From a virus, in the IMG/VR virus record IMGVR_UViG_3300046373_000031, positions 1-42,384 of that record: a stretch of 42,384 nucleotides of DNA. One strand, written 5' to 3'. Below, piece after piece: positions 20,054 to 29,000 of the stretch. How positions within the stretch are numbered: position 1 is the stretch's first letter; the number at the start of each line of letters is the position of its first letter. The position numbers and the translations under genes were made by a program. A model generated the notes under the pieces. That model was given only the letters and a program-made list of their open reading frames with translations. It had not been told where the DNA came from and did no database searches.

Positions 20054-20190
20054 GATCTCGCCGCTACTCGTTCAACCAACTGATGGACCGGCTGACATCC
20101 GGCGTATGGTGCGTGGTCGAGTTCGGCCACGGCTACGAATTCGTGCAGGTTCTGCACCGTGACTATGGGAAGAAGACCGATGGGAAATAA
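20050..20190 (+). CDS. Small protein, unknown function (46 aa)
   Basis: ATG at 20050 overlaps the nuclease stop (ATGA). The product begins MRSRRYSFNQLMDRLTSGVW and ends with KKTDGK. It overlaps the next gene by 11 bases. It is too short for a family call. Confidence 0.65.
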   Translation: MRSRRYSFNQLMDRLTSGVWCVVEFGHGYEFVQVLHRDYGKKTDGK

Positions 20191-20431
20191 ACCTGAGATG
20201 CCAGAGAAGCTGGAGTTTGAAACCGTGGCCATGGCTGACAGCGCATCGACCGGCGGCAGGCGCGAAGTTCTGAAGAACAAGGAGTTCGGCGTAACTCTTG
20301 TGGTCACATGGGCACCACCACACCTTGATATCGGCCTGCAGTCTTTCAGCTGCAAAGCGCTGCCACACTGGTCCTGGGACAACTTCAACGCGATGCGCAA
20401 AACCTACAACGAGAAGGTAGCGACAAAATGA
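20180..20431 (+). CDS. Small protein, unknown function (83 aa)
   Basis: ATG at 20180 (MGNKPEMPEKLEFETVAMAD) is preferred because GGGAAGAAG lies just upstream. It has strands (EFGVTLVVTWAPPHLDIGLQ) and an aromatic helix (PHWSWDNFNAMRKTYNEKV). The stop overlaps the next start as ATGA. Confidence 0.72.
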   Translation: MGNKPEMPEKLEFETVAMADSASTGGRREVLKNKEFGVTLVVTWAPPHLDIGLQSFSCKALPHWSWDNFNAMRKTYNEKVATK

Positions 20432-20928
20432 TGATCAACGAGAAAGAACTGGCGCGGGCCATGGAAGATAACCCGGTGCAGACCGTGGCCATGGTGGCCG
20501 TTCAGGCGATCGGCGAGCTGTCCGGGGTGATGGATAAGGCTGGTGCGCACGATGAGGCAAGTGAAGCGCTGGTGATCGGCCTGTGCGCATGGCTGACGAG
20601 CGTGCTGGATGGAAAGGATGCGGCTCCTGGACAGGCATTGGTCGATACTGCGAAGACGATGGCGAGATCGTTGGTGGAAGAAGTCAGCCGCTGCCAGCAC
20701 TTTGTCGCCGAGCTTAATGATCGCACGCGCAAGGCGGAGAGCGAGGCGCTGGTGAGCAAGCAGTATGCCAGCTGGTACTTGCGATTGCGTGATGGTAATG
20801 CCGGTGATGCTGTGGTTATAACTGGTGATCTGCGAGATCCGATTCATTGTGAGCGCGAAGACCTGGATGCGCTCATGGAAGACCTTGACGAACCAGATCC
20901 AGGCAACGACATCGACAAGCCAGAATGA
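20428..20928 (+). CDS. Helical protein at the end of the rightward operon (166 aa)
   Basis: ATG at 20428 (a second ATG follows at 20431). The N-terminal two thirds are alpha-helical (EDNPVQTVAMVAVQAIGELS; LVDTAKTMARSLVEEVSRCQ), and the C-terminal tail is acidic (DALMEDLDEPDPGNDIDKPE). No motif is recognised. It is the last rightward gene, ending 3 bases before the bidirectional terminator. Confidence 0.78.
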   Translation: MMINEKELARAMEDNPVQTVAMVAVQAIGELSGVMDKAGAHDEASEALVIGLCAWLTSVLDGKDAAPGQALVDTAKTMARSLVEEVSRCQHFVAELNDRTRKAESEALVSKQYASWYLRLRDGNAGDAVVITGDLRDPIHCEREDLDALMEDLDEPDPGNDIDKPE

Positions 20929-20930
20929 AG

Positions 20931-20956
20931 AAGGGCGCCGCAATGGCGCCCTTCCT
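20931..20956. terminator. Bidirectional terminator between convergent operons
   Basis: AAGGGCGCC (20931-20939) and GGCGCCCTT (20945-20953) form a perfect 9-bp stem with loop GCAAT. CCTGTTTC follows on the plus strand and CTTCATT on the minus strand. It separates the rightward operon from the last leftward gene; the T-runs are imperfect. Confidence 0.75.
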
Positions 20957-20960
20957 GTTT

Positions 20961-21992
20961 CTACATCAGGGTTTCCTGGCCCGCCCGATAACTGAACGTC
21001 GGCGTGCCGGTGTTGTTCACCGTCCGCAGCCTGACGTAATACCCGGCCGGGATATACCCGGCAACAACCCCGGTCTGCGGCTGCACGCCAGCCAGAGCAA
21101 TTGCCAAGGTGTAAGTCTGGCCCAGGCCGGCAATTGCCACCGTCTGCACCGATGCCGTGAATCCGGCATCGCTGGCGATCTCCATGATCACGTCACCATT
21201 CTGGCCGCCGGTTATGCTTGCCGATACCGTCAGCTGTACGCTGTAGGTGGCCCAGGCACCGCGCGAAGCACTGACTTGGAAGATGGTGTTCAGCGCACGG
21301 GTTGCCGCGGCCTGAGAAGGCACAGACGCCACAGGAAGCGTTGCCAGTGATCCGTCACCACGGACGTACTGAGCAGTCGTGCCGGAAGGCGTGTTGAACT
21401 TCGTAGCCAGACCGGACGTGACTGATGCCGTAGTCGCGTACGGGGCAAGCGATGAAGCCGTCAAACCATCTGTTATGCCGTATCCAGAAAGCGTAGTTGG
21501 AGTAGCGGTAATCGTTGACCAGGCCTGCGTGTGAGCTGCGGGAGCGAACGTTGCAGGTATGCCGGTAAGAGAGCTGTAAGCCCCTGAAAACAAAGAAGGC
21601 TTGTTCAGGATTGCCGCGGGAGCGGAAACCGCGTTCCAGTCGGACTGGACCTGGGCCGCAGGAATTGTAGGGGCGCCAGTCAGGTCTGCATAAGCACCAG
21701 TCGTAGCAACCGTAGCGAACGCAGGCTTACCGGTGATCGAGACCCAGGACTGTGGCAATGCCACAAGCGATCCCGACGAGATGCCAAGGCCGCCGCCGAC
21801 CAGCCAGTGCACTGGAAGATTGGTGGTGCCGTTGTACCCCATGATCGCATTGGCGCCGCCGGTTGGGGCTGTGACTAGGCGCGCCGGGGCCAGGCCGGTG
21901 TCCGTGGCATTGCGTTGAGTGGCGACAATGTCGTTAGGTCCGCCAAAGGCCATGGCCGGCAGAAGGATGAGTAGAGCAAGGAATCGTTTCAT
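20961..21992 (-). CDS. Fibre-like repetitive protein with a signal-peptide-like N-terminus
   Basis: This encodes 343 residues, ATG at 21992 overlapping the upstream stop. The first 18 residues (MKRFLALLILLPAMAFGG) look exactly like a Sec signal peptide. The body contains tail-fibre-like repeats: SWVSITGKPAFATV, YADLTGAPTIP, AILNKPSLFSGAYSSLTGIP and YVRGDGSLATLP, the 'x-x-I-T-G-K-P' type found in phage tail fibres. The C-terminal domain (residues about 235-343) is strand-rich. Whether it is a virion fibre or an exported surface-binding protein is unclear. Confidence 0.78.
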   Translation of the reverse strand: MKRFLALLILLPAMAFGGPNDIVATQRNATDTGLAPARLVTAPTGGANAIMGYNGTTNLPVHWLVGGGLGISSGSLVALPQSWVSITGKPAFATVATTGAYADLTGAPTIPAAQVQSDWNAVSAPAAILNKPSLFSGAYSSLTGIPATFAPAAHTQAWSTITATPTTLSGYGITDGLTASSLAPYATTASVTSGLATKFNTPSGTTAQYVRGDGSLATLPVASVPSQAAATRALNTIFQVSASRGAWATYSVQLTVSASITGGQNGDVIMEIASDAGFTASVQTVAIAGLGQTYTLAIALAGVQPQTGVVAGYIPAGYYVRLRTVNNTGTPTFSYRAGQETLM

Positions 21993-22390
21993 GACGTGAC
22001 CCTCGACCAGATGGTGGGCTGATTTCGGTAATAAACGTAGTTGTCGCCGGGCGAGAACATCACGTCGGCGTTGTTAACCTGGTTGGCGCCTGCGCTGAAT
22101 GACACCTGTGCTACCTGGCCATCGCTGTTCACAAACACCCGCTGACCGACGAATCCATCAGAGTTTCCCGGCAGCGAGACATTGACCTGAGTCAGGGCTG
22201 AGCCTCCAGTCAATAGGTTGAGCGTGATGCTTTGATTGGTTGCGGGCAGAGTGATCGTCTGCCCTTCGGCCGTGGCCTGGTTTATTACCAGCTGGGCCAT
22301 CGCTGCATCCATGGCTGAATCGACCATGGCCTGCACATCCTGGGGATCAACAAAGCCGTTTTGTAAAATCCCGTCATCGTGTCTTTTCAT
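21989..22390 (-). CDS. Probable structural protein, unknown (133 aa)
   Basis: ATG at 22390 (MKRHDDGILQNGFVDPQDVQ) follows GAGGACAGAGTC. A helix (AMVDSAMDAAMAQLVINQAT) leads into a Gly/Asn/Thr-rich strand region (TITLPATNQSITLNLLTGGS; QVSFSAGANQVNN). Its position between two fibre-like genes, and its composition, suggest a minor fibre component or chaperone. Confidence 0.72.
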   Translation of the reverse strand: MKRHDDGILQNGFVDPQDVQAMVDSAMDAAMAQLVINQATAEGQTITLPATNQSITLNLLTGGSALTQVNVSLPGNSDGFVGQRVFVNSDGQVAQVSFSAGANQVNNADVMFSPGDNYVYYRNQPTIWSRVTS

Positions 22391-22400
22391 GACTCTGTCC

Positions 22401-22691
22401 TCAGAGCGCAAAGTGAAGTGTGGCGGTACCGCCGGATACTGCCGTGAGCCGAGCGCGCATCAGTGGCCAATTGGTTTCAAGTGGTCCACCATCAGTTGCG
22501 TAGGTCGTCCCGCTTGCCGTGAGAGTGGCGATTGCGATCCAACCCTGACCATCATGCCCGCCTTCTACGATCGCCTGCGCAGAGACTGCTGCAGCGCCTT
22601 GAACGGCAAGCTGGAACGAAGGCTTGCTGGCCCCGTTCATGTTGACGATGTAAGAGGTGGTCGGTGTTGCAGAACTGAAGAACTGCGGCAT
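22401..22691 (-). CDS. Small probable structural protein (96 aa)
   Basis: ATG at 22691 with AAGGAGATTCAC upstream, directly after a terminator. It is strand-rich with small residues (ATPTTSYIVNMNGASKPSFQ; LTASGTTYATDGGPLETNWP), like capsid-decoration or tail proteins. Being separated from the lysis genes by a terminator, it may be read at a different level. The function is unknown. Confidence 0.72.
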   Translation of the reverse strand: MPQFFSSATPTTSYIVNMNGASKPSFQLAVQGAAAVSAQAIVEGGHDGQGWIAIATLTASGTTYATDGGPLETNWPLMRARLTAVSGGTATLHFAL

Positions 22692-22706
22692 GTGAATCTC
22701 CTTGAT

Positions 22707-22733
22707 AAAAAAGCCCGACCTATTTGGCCGGGC
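22707..22733 (-). terminator. Intrinsic terminator after the lysis genes
   Basis: Minus strand: GCCCGGCC (22733-22726) pairs with GGTCGGGC (22720-22713), loop AAATA, followed by six T residues (22712-22707). The hairpin overlaps the last codons of the o-spanin gene. Confidence 0.88.
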
Positions 22734-22923
22734 AGTGGCTCTTGTAGAGCCGGTTGTGCGCGGCAAGCTGCACCGCGAGTCCATCGGCCATCGCATCGCG
22801 ATCAGCCTTGTTCGTGTAGATCGGCTTAACCCACCCACAGGCCGTGTCAACCGGGACGATCGAACTCCGACAGCTCACGATCGATATCATCGCGAGAAGT
22901 AGTAGCAACTTTTTGATCAACAT
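22720..22923 (-). CDS. Outer-membrane spanin subunit (Rz1-like lipoprotein)
   Basis: This encodes 67 residues, ATG at 22923. The N-terminus MLIKKLLLLLAMISIVSCRS is a lipoprotein signal with lipobox I-V-S-C (Cys18), so the mature protein would be acylated and held in the outer membrane. It overlaps the inner spanin gene by 77 bases in another frame, the classical Rz/Rz1 arrangement. Spanin pairs fuse the two membranes at the last step of lysis. The mature part is longer than lambda Rz1 and not especially proline-rich. Confidence 0.82.
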   Translation of the reverse strand: MLIKKLLLLLAMISIVSCRSSIVPVDTACGWVKPIYTNKADRDAMADGLAVQLAAHNRLYKSHCPAK

Positions 22924-23101
22924 CAGATCGCTCCTGGACGGCCTTCACCGTCGCCTGGGCCTGGGTTATTTGCTGTTCCTGGTTGGCTTGCTCGGCGCCT
23001 TCCTTTCGGCCAGTTGACTTGCCCATCTTGTTGCCGGCGATACCGCCCAGCAGGGCGGCGATACCGGCGATCACCAATGCAATGATCGCCCCGATGCTCA
23101 T
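22847..23101 (-). CDS. Inner-membrane spanin subunit (Rz-like)
   Basis: This encodes 84 residues. ATG at 23101 is chosen because TTGAGGATTGACGCC precedes it. One N-terminal membrane helix (MSIGAIIALVIAGIAALLGG) is followed by a periplasmic coiled coil rich in Gln, Glu and Lys (EGAEQANQEQQITQAQATVK). With the overlapping lipoprotein gene it forms a two-component spanin downstream of the endolysin. Confidence 0.83.
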   Translation of the reverse strand: MSIGAIIALVIAGIAALLGGIAGNKMGKSTGRKEGAEQANQEQQITQAQATVKAVQERSDVDQKVATTSRDDIDRELSEFDRPG

Positions 23102-23105
23102 GGCG

Positions 23106-23618
23106 TCAATCCTCAATTAGGTTGGTGGCAATGCGCGCTGCCCAGCCGCGGCCGAAATCAGGCCAGATTTTTAGGCTAGCCATGTACTTCAAGCGGTAAC
23201 CGCTGATGCGCTTATCCAGTACCTGCGGATCGATCTTGGCCACGGCCTTGATGCTATTGCTGCCAATCATCCCATCGACCTCTTGCCCATCCATGCCGGC
23301 CGCCAACTGCACAAACTTGCCAGCCTGCCGGACCCCAGAATTGACCGCCGCATCGAAGACATCGAACCTCACGCACTCTGGTAGCTTGTCAGTCCAGCAC
23401 TTTTCCCAGAAATCACGTCTGTAAATGGACTTTGCCTGCTCAAGCGTCAGGTTTTTAATGTCCAGGTCCGGGTAGCTCTTGGCCGAGATACCGAACTTGG
23501 TCCCTTTGCAGATCCCGACACCAACCTTACCTCCAGTCCAGTTGCCGGGATCTTTTGGACTTTCTGTGAATCCACCCTCATGCCCAATCAGCTTTTCAAA
23601 TGCATCATCGAACTTCAT
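23106..23618 (-). CDS. Endolysin, glycoside hydrolase family 108-type lysozyme
   Basis: This encodes 170 residues. ATG at 23618 is preferred to 23624 and to the GTG at 23627 because GGGAG is then eight bases upstream. The family opening FEKLIGHEGGFTESPKDPGN contains the catalytic Glu of H-E-G-G (E14). GGKVGVGICKGTKFGIS, AKSIYRRDFWEKCWTDKLPE and the C-terminal peptidoglycan-binding-like half (ECVRFDVFDAAVNSGVRQAG onward) agree with GH108 phage lysozymes. There is no signal peptide, so it needs the holin just upstream. Confidence 0.93.
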   Translation of the reverse strand: MKFDDAFEKLIGHEGGFTESPKDPGNWTGGKVGVGICKGTKFGISAKSYPDLDIKNLTLEQAKSIYRRDFWEKCWTDKLPECVRFDVFDAAVNSGVRQAGKFVQLAAGMDGQEVDGMIGSNSIKAVAKIDPQVLDKRISGYRLKYMASLKIWPDFGRGWAARIATNLIED

Positions 23619-23832
23619 GGTCATCACTCCCAGATACTGAACGTTGACGGATCTGCATAGCGATCACCACGGCGAATCCGAGACCGCCAGAGATGTATTT
23701 GTAGGCCTCGATTGGGATCACTTCACGAAGCTCTGGAAGAGCCTCGCGAAGCCCGGCAAGGATAGGTATGGCCAGGGCCAGCCAAGTGCTGTATCGGCGC
23801 CACCACCGGCGCCATTGTGGGATTGGTTTCAT
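23605..23832 (-). CDS. Holin
   Basis: This encodes 75 residues. ATG at 23832 has a perfect AGGAGG ribosome site; an ATG at 23847 would start within it. There is a basic N-terminus (MKPIPQWRRWWRRY), one membrane helix (residues about 16-28, WLALAIPILAGL), a second (about 46-61, YISGGLGFAVVIAMQI), and a charged tail. It lies immediately upstream of the endolysin and overlaps it by 14 bases. This is the usual arrangement of a two-helix phage holin. Confidence 0.85.
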   Translation of the reverse strand: MKPIPQWRRWWRRYSTWLALAIPILAGLREALPELREVIPIEAYKYISGGLGFAVVIAMQIRQRSVSGSDDHEVR

Positions 23833-23843
23833 GTTAATCCTCC

Positions 23844-26024
23844 TCATGTAGCGCTGAGCCCAATAACGCCGGCGGTACCACCAAGCGCCGTAACAAGCGT
23901 AGCTTTCGAAGACAGCGTGGCGGTAAGTGGTGCGCCAGTTATCACGCTGCTCAAAGACAACAGACCACCAATCAGCGTTACCCTGTTCAGGGTCGCGCCT
24001 GCATCTTTTCCTTCATAGCGCGAACTGCCTGGGTTCACAATGTCATTCATAAGGCTGGTAACTACAGATGTGTTTGCTGCATAGATACCGTAGGACGTCT
24101 GGCTCTGGGCATGAATCCCATTGATGAGAACTTGTGAAGTCCCGGATGCATAAACGCCAAACGTTCCGCCAAACAGATTAGATCCCGATTCAACTACGCA
24201 GTCCGTACAATCTCCGTTGAACTGGATGCATGAAAGCGCAGGGCCCGTTACCCGTACGTTAAGACTCACGCGCTTCGCCGAATCAATAAGAATTCCCTGC
24301 GCGTTACCATTCCTCACGGACCCTTGAATTGTCAGGCCGTCCACACGCCCAGTGCCCGTTCTACGGACACTTATGCCGGGGCCGATAAAGCTCGCGACGC
24401 CAACCATCTTCACGCCTAGCGCCTCGCAATCAATCAGATTGCCATCACCAAATACGCCGATCTGAATACCGCCGGTGTTGGTTGCGGTCCAATCTTCAGC
24501 GGTAATTCCGTGGATGTAGTTGCCGTATTTGTCTGATGCTGTGGCATTTGTAATCGCAGCCGCCGCCCCACATCCAATAGAAACTGCGCCGACAATGCCT
24601 GAATAGGAACAGCTTTCCAGAACATGCCCAGTGTCACGGCAGTTGATCGATACGTTGCCCGTGTTCACCGAGTAAGATGAGCTACAGAAGAAGCCGTCTG
24701 CAGCCTTGCCGACGACGCCGCAGTTGACTGCTGTGCAGTTTGTGGTATGGACGCGAACGCCACCGCCTGCTGTCGAAATGCCAATCCCAGGAATGCCACC
24801 AAATCCAATTGCCTCCGTTCCCCTGACCTCGGTGAGTTGGCAGTCTGTGCAATTGACGAGACTCACACTCACGGTTCGAACAGTCAGGGCGGATTCGCGG
24901 CCCGTCTTGTTCGAGTCGACAGTAAAACCTTTGAAACTAAGTCCCGACTTACCAACAGCAGACAGTGTGTACTCGAAGTTGGTACCACTAATCGCCTTGA
25001 TCATGGCCGCCGGAGTCTTTGCCTCAAGCCTGAGCGTATTGACCGGGATAACAATCGACCGGCCAACCATACTCTGACCTTCCCACACCACTTGTTTACC
25101 CTGGGAGACAGCAAGCAATCGGTCCCAGGCATCTGCGTCATCTGTTACGCCGTCTTCCTTGCCGCCAGCCATCTTCAGTGTGTATGCGTCTGCATGCTTC
25201 AGTTTCCACCGGCCGCCATCAGCTGCCTGAACGACAGTAAAGTCATTGCCAGTAGTAGTGGTATCAGTCAGATCGAGATGGTATCTGGTATTAATAACGC
25301 CAGCACCCGCACTGTATTCAAGTACCTCGGCATATGGGCCGCCGAGCTTTGAAAGTGTTTTCAGTTCGGCGATGGTGTCAACTTGCCGATATACCCGACC
25401 AACCATTGCAGAACCTTTGGTAGAGTCTGTCCTGTTAGAAAGGTCTTGAACGTTTCGAACCTGTCCAGTAGGGGTGATAAAGACAATATTGGATGCGTTA
25501 TTTATCGGGCCCTGACCGGTTGCCAAAACAGATCCAACATAAGCCTCGACAGAAGATTTAGTTGCGCCGTCCTGCGGCTCAACAGGGTTCGCCAAATTTG
25601 CAGCTCTGTGATTAAGAAAATCCCAGTACGTACCAGATGGATCTAGCTGAATTGAGTTGTTGGCAATTGCTAATACCTGCTGAATAAGCATGGTAAGTCG
25701 ATCAAAAACATCTTCATGAATAGCCGGGAAAAATGCACCCTGATTCCGTATTGATGTTGGCTGAGAAACAGGAAGAATACGCCTGACGAGCAGCCGGTAA
25801 TTTAATGGCGGTGCCACAGACATTACGACAGTGCCACCAGATGGAGACATAGCGCCAGATAGCGTGTAATCCACGTTAAGGATCTTTCCAGTAGTGAACC
25901 CAGAAGGATCAATCAGATAAACAAATATCTGAGAGTTGTCGAAAAACTTGAAATTGAACGGGAAGTTCTTGTTTGACCCGTCTCCTGGGAATTCCTGACG
26001 GTCAAGCGTTGTGGTCACAGTCAT
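23844..26024 (-). CDS. Tailspike protein (beta-helix)
   Basis: This encodes 726 residues, ATG at 26024 after GTAGGAGATGCGCAG. The N-terminal about 130 residues (MTVTTTLDRQEFPGDGSNKN; QIFVYLIDPSGF; DYTLSGAM; LNYRLLVRRILPVSQPTSIR; VFDRLTMLIQQVLAIANNSI) match the T7-type fibre/spike head-binding domain. The rest is a long right-handed beta-helix with repeated short strands (residues about 290-680: SGLSFKGFTVDSNKTG; VRVHTTNCTAVNCGVV; GRVDGLTIQGSVRNGNAQGI). Such spikes usually bind and degrade surface polysaccharide. It is probably the main host-range determinant. Confidence 0.9.
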   Translation of the reverse strand: MTVTTTLDRQEFPGDGSNKNFPFNFKFFDNSQIFVYLIDPSGFTTGKILNVDYTLSGAMSPSGGTVVMSVAPPLNYRLLVRRILPVSQPTSIRNQGAFFPAIHEDVFDRLTMLIQQVLAIANNSIQLDPSGTYWDFLNHRAANLANPVEPQDGATKSSVEAYVGSVLATGQGPINNASNIVFITPTGQVRNVQDLSNRTDSTKGSAMVGRVYRQVDTIAELKTLSKLGGPYAEVLEYSAGAGVINTRYHLDLTDTTTTGNDFTVVQAADGGRWKLKHADAYTLKMAGGKEDGVTDDADAWDRLLAVSQGKQVVWEGQSMVGRSIVIPVNTLRLEAKTPAAMIKAISGTNFEYTLSAVGKSGLSFKGFTVDSNKTGRESALTVRTVSVSLVNCTDCQLTEVRGTEAIGFGGIPGIGISTAGGGVRVHTTNCTAVNCGVVGKAADGFFCSSSYSVNTGNVSINCRDTGHVLESCSYSGIVGAVSIGCGAAAAITNATASDKYGNYIHGITAEDWTATNTGGIQIGVFGDGNLIDCEALGVKMVGVASFIGPGISVRRTGTGRVDGLTIQGSVRNGNAQGILIDSAKRVSLNVRVTGPALSCIQFNGDCTDCVVESGSNLFGGTFGVYASGTSQVLINGIHAQSQTSYGIYAANTSVVTSLMNDIVNPGSSRYEGKDAGATLNRVTLIGGLLSLSSVITGAPLTATLSSKATLVTALGGTAGVIGLSAT

Positions 26025-26035
26025 CTGCGCATCTC

Positions 26036-29000
26036 CTACTTAGGTTCTTTTGGCGGCCCAAACATCAGGCCTCGGATGAATTCCAGCATGTTGTCGTCTT
26101 GGCGCTCTCCACGCTCCACGCTGAACAGATATTTCAGCGTGCGTTTTGGCTGTGCCGTAGGAAGCCCAAAGCCCATGCCGACCACATCCATCGTGGACAT
26201 GGTGATCTTCTCTGCATCAAGCTCATCTTGGCTGGCAGCCGCAGCAAGTCGAGTGGCCGACTTGAACACATCACCAATCGGAGTAGCCCCGCTGTATGCC
26301 CATCCGCTTTCAAGGCTGCTGGCCACATCTCGCAAAAGTGGCACTGCCATCAGAGGATAAGTGGAAACCTTGAGCGCCGCCCATTTGCTCCATGACTCAT
26401 CGTCTTTTGGGCCCTGGCCCGTCATGAGAGGTGCAAGTACAGCCGGCAATGCAATCAAGAATAGAGTTCGCTCAAAAGCTTGCAGATAATCCTTCACGCC
26501 TTCGGCGGTCTTCATCGAATGAACCAGGTCGGCCTGTCGGTTATAGAGCAGGTTGAAGTAGCTGTAGACGATCGTCAGCGCTTTCATCAGGCCATCCTTG
26601 CGCTGCACTGCCGCCAGATCCTTCGGCCCACCAGACATCTGTGAAAGACGAACAGCCCTATCTCCCATGGCGACGGACGTGTCGAGGGTTTCACCGTCTG
26701 CCATACCCTTGTGATAAGCGGCCATCCACGTCGGGTAGTCGACCATCGATTGGATGATACTGATGTGCTTGAACGCCAGGCGCTGGATGATCGCCTTGGG
26801 GCCATTCTTTCCGCTGATGCGCTTCAGAACCTCACGCATGTTGTTGTCCAGGTTGGCATCACGGTTTCGCATCTCGCCAGACAAAGACTTCACAAACTCG
26901 ATTGTCTTGAAGGGATGGGTGACAAAATCGCTCATACCCTGGAACAGATATTTTCTGGCGCCAAGTTGAGCCAGATGCTCCCAGCTTTGGGAGAAGCCAA
27001 GGATCTGCTGAATGCCGGTGGTGGCGCTAAAGCCCATCCATCCCACGGACAGGTTGGCGCGCAGTGTGCTGGATAAGTTGGTCCAAGCGTCGATCCCCTT
27101 TCTGCTATCCATTACCATGTCATTGGCCACGCCTTGCAGCCACGGGTTGAATTGGTTGGCAATGTTCACGCCCAGAGTCTCGTTCAGAGCCTGCTTGACC
27201 TCCTTGTTGCTTATGATCTTGGCCGCGTCGATGATCGCCTTGCGGTGTGTAAGGTCGTGAATTACCTGGCCCAGGTGGCTGGCCACGATGCTGGTGTCGA
27301 GCATGATCGGCGCGGCGAATGAATCGACACGCGCCTTTGTGTGGCCCTTGGGCGTCGTGGCCTTGGCATACCCCTGTTCAAATAGACCGGTGTTGTCGGT
27401 CAGGTTATTGGCGACCTGGGCGTATTCTGGAGAACTGGTGTCATACACCAGAGGCCAGTAGCCGCCGCTGTACTCGCCGTATTGTGTGCTGACCGGTGTT
27501 GCAACGATCTTGTCCGGCGCCACGCCATGAAGGTCTTTTTCAAGCTGCTCTATCTGCGGCCACAGCTTCTCGACCAAATCCCACTGGCTCTGCGCAAACT
27601 CCCAGTCATCTTTATTCATATTGCGCAGGATCGCGCCCAGCTGGTTTTCATCCCATCCATAACCCTTCAGCAGCTTTTCCCGGTTGCCGGCGTTTCCGGT
27701 GTTCAGGGCAGCACTGATGATTGCGTTGCGCGTCAGGGCCTGGCCAATTTCAGGAATATTGATCTGCTCACGCATGGCCCGCTGACCGCGGGCAGCAATG
27801 TACTTGTCGACATTGGTCATCAGCTGCGTTGTGAACTCTCGGTTCAGATCATCCTTGGCTGCCTGGGCTTCAACGAAAGGATTCCAGAACGTGGTGTGCC
27901 ATGGCCCTTCAATATCTCCATCGTCCAGCCATTGAACGATCTGCTCCATCTTGAGCAGTGCTGCCGACATGCTGCCGGCCCAGTCGCTCATGCTCTCCAG
28001 AGCAGTCAAGGTTCCCTTGTCGATTGGTGGCGCCTTGCGCTTTCCGAGGTTGGCATAGGCAGATCGAACCAGTAGATCCTTGGCTTCTGTGAAATCCTTC
28101 AGGCGCTTGTTGGCGAGCAACTTGTTCTTGAGGCCGGCCAGGTGATTCACGTTCTGCACGAAGTCATTCAACTCGGATAACTGGGACAGAGAAAGATCCT
28201 TGTAGTTGACCTTCTGCGAGGTGTTCAGAATGAACTCGGGCACATCTGGCTCGTTACCCTGGGCCAGCTGATCGGCATACCACTGCGCGAACGACACACG
28301 CTTATCCAGGTCGCGCAGGCTTACGTTGCGGAACTCGTATTGCTCCATGACTGCATCGATCTGGTCCAGGTACGAGTGCCCGGCTTTGCCCAGTTTCTCC
28401 CGGCGCGTCGACTTGTTGAAGTCAGCCATGCGATTGACGATTGAGTCGATCTCTTCGCGGGCCTTCTTGGCTTCGCGCCACAGGTGATAGTTCAGCAACT
28501 GCTGCTGTTTGGCCTCGTACGCTGCGGCCAAGTCACCTTTTGCTGCGGCTTCAAATGCCCGGCGGCCGGCAGTGCCTTCTGCGCGCTGGTATTCAAATGG
28601 CTGGATGTCGCGCACCTTGCGGTTCTGCATGATGCGTTCGGCGGCGGCCTTCAATACTTGCTGACTGGTGATATTCTTGCGATTACCCTGCTTGCCCAGA
28701 GCATTCAACTCTTTCAGCAGCACAGCGCCGCGCTTCTCGTTGTGCACTGCAGCCATGGCCTTCTCAGTTGAAGCACCATCAGCGCGCGCACCGTGACGCT
28801 CCATCATGCGAGCCTGGGTCTCGGCGCGGATGGCCTCGCCGCGTGGAGGCGCGCCAAGGATCGCCTTGACCATCTCATCACCAGATTTAAACCCCAGGAT
28901 CTGGGCGGCGATGTCCATCGGTATGCCGTCCTTGCCATGCATGAAAGCCAACTTGCGCAGCACGGCGGTGCCATACAGCTCTTTGATCTCAGAGCCCTGA

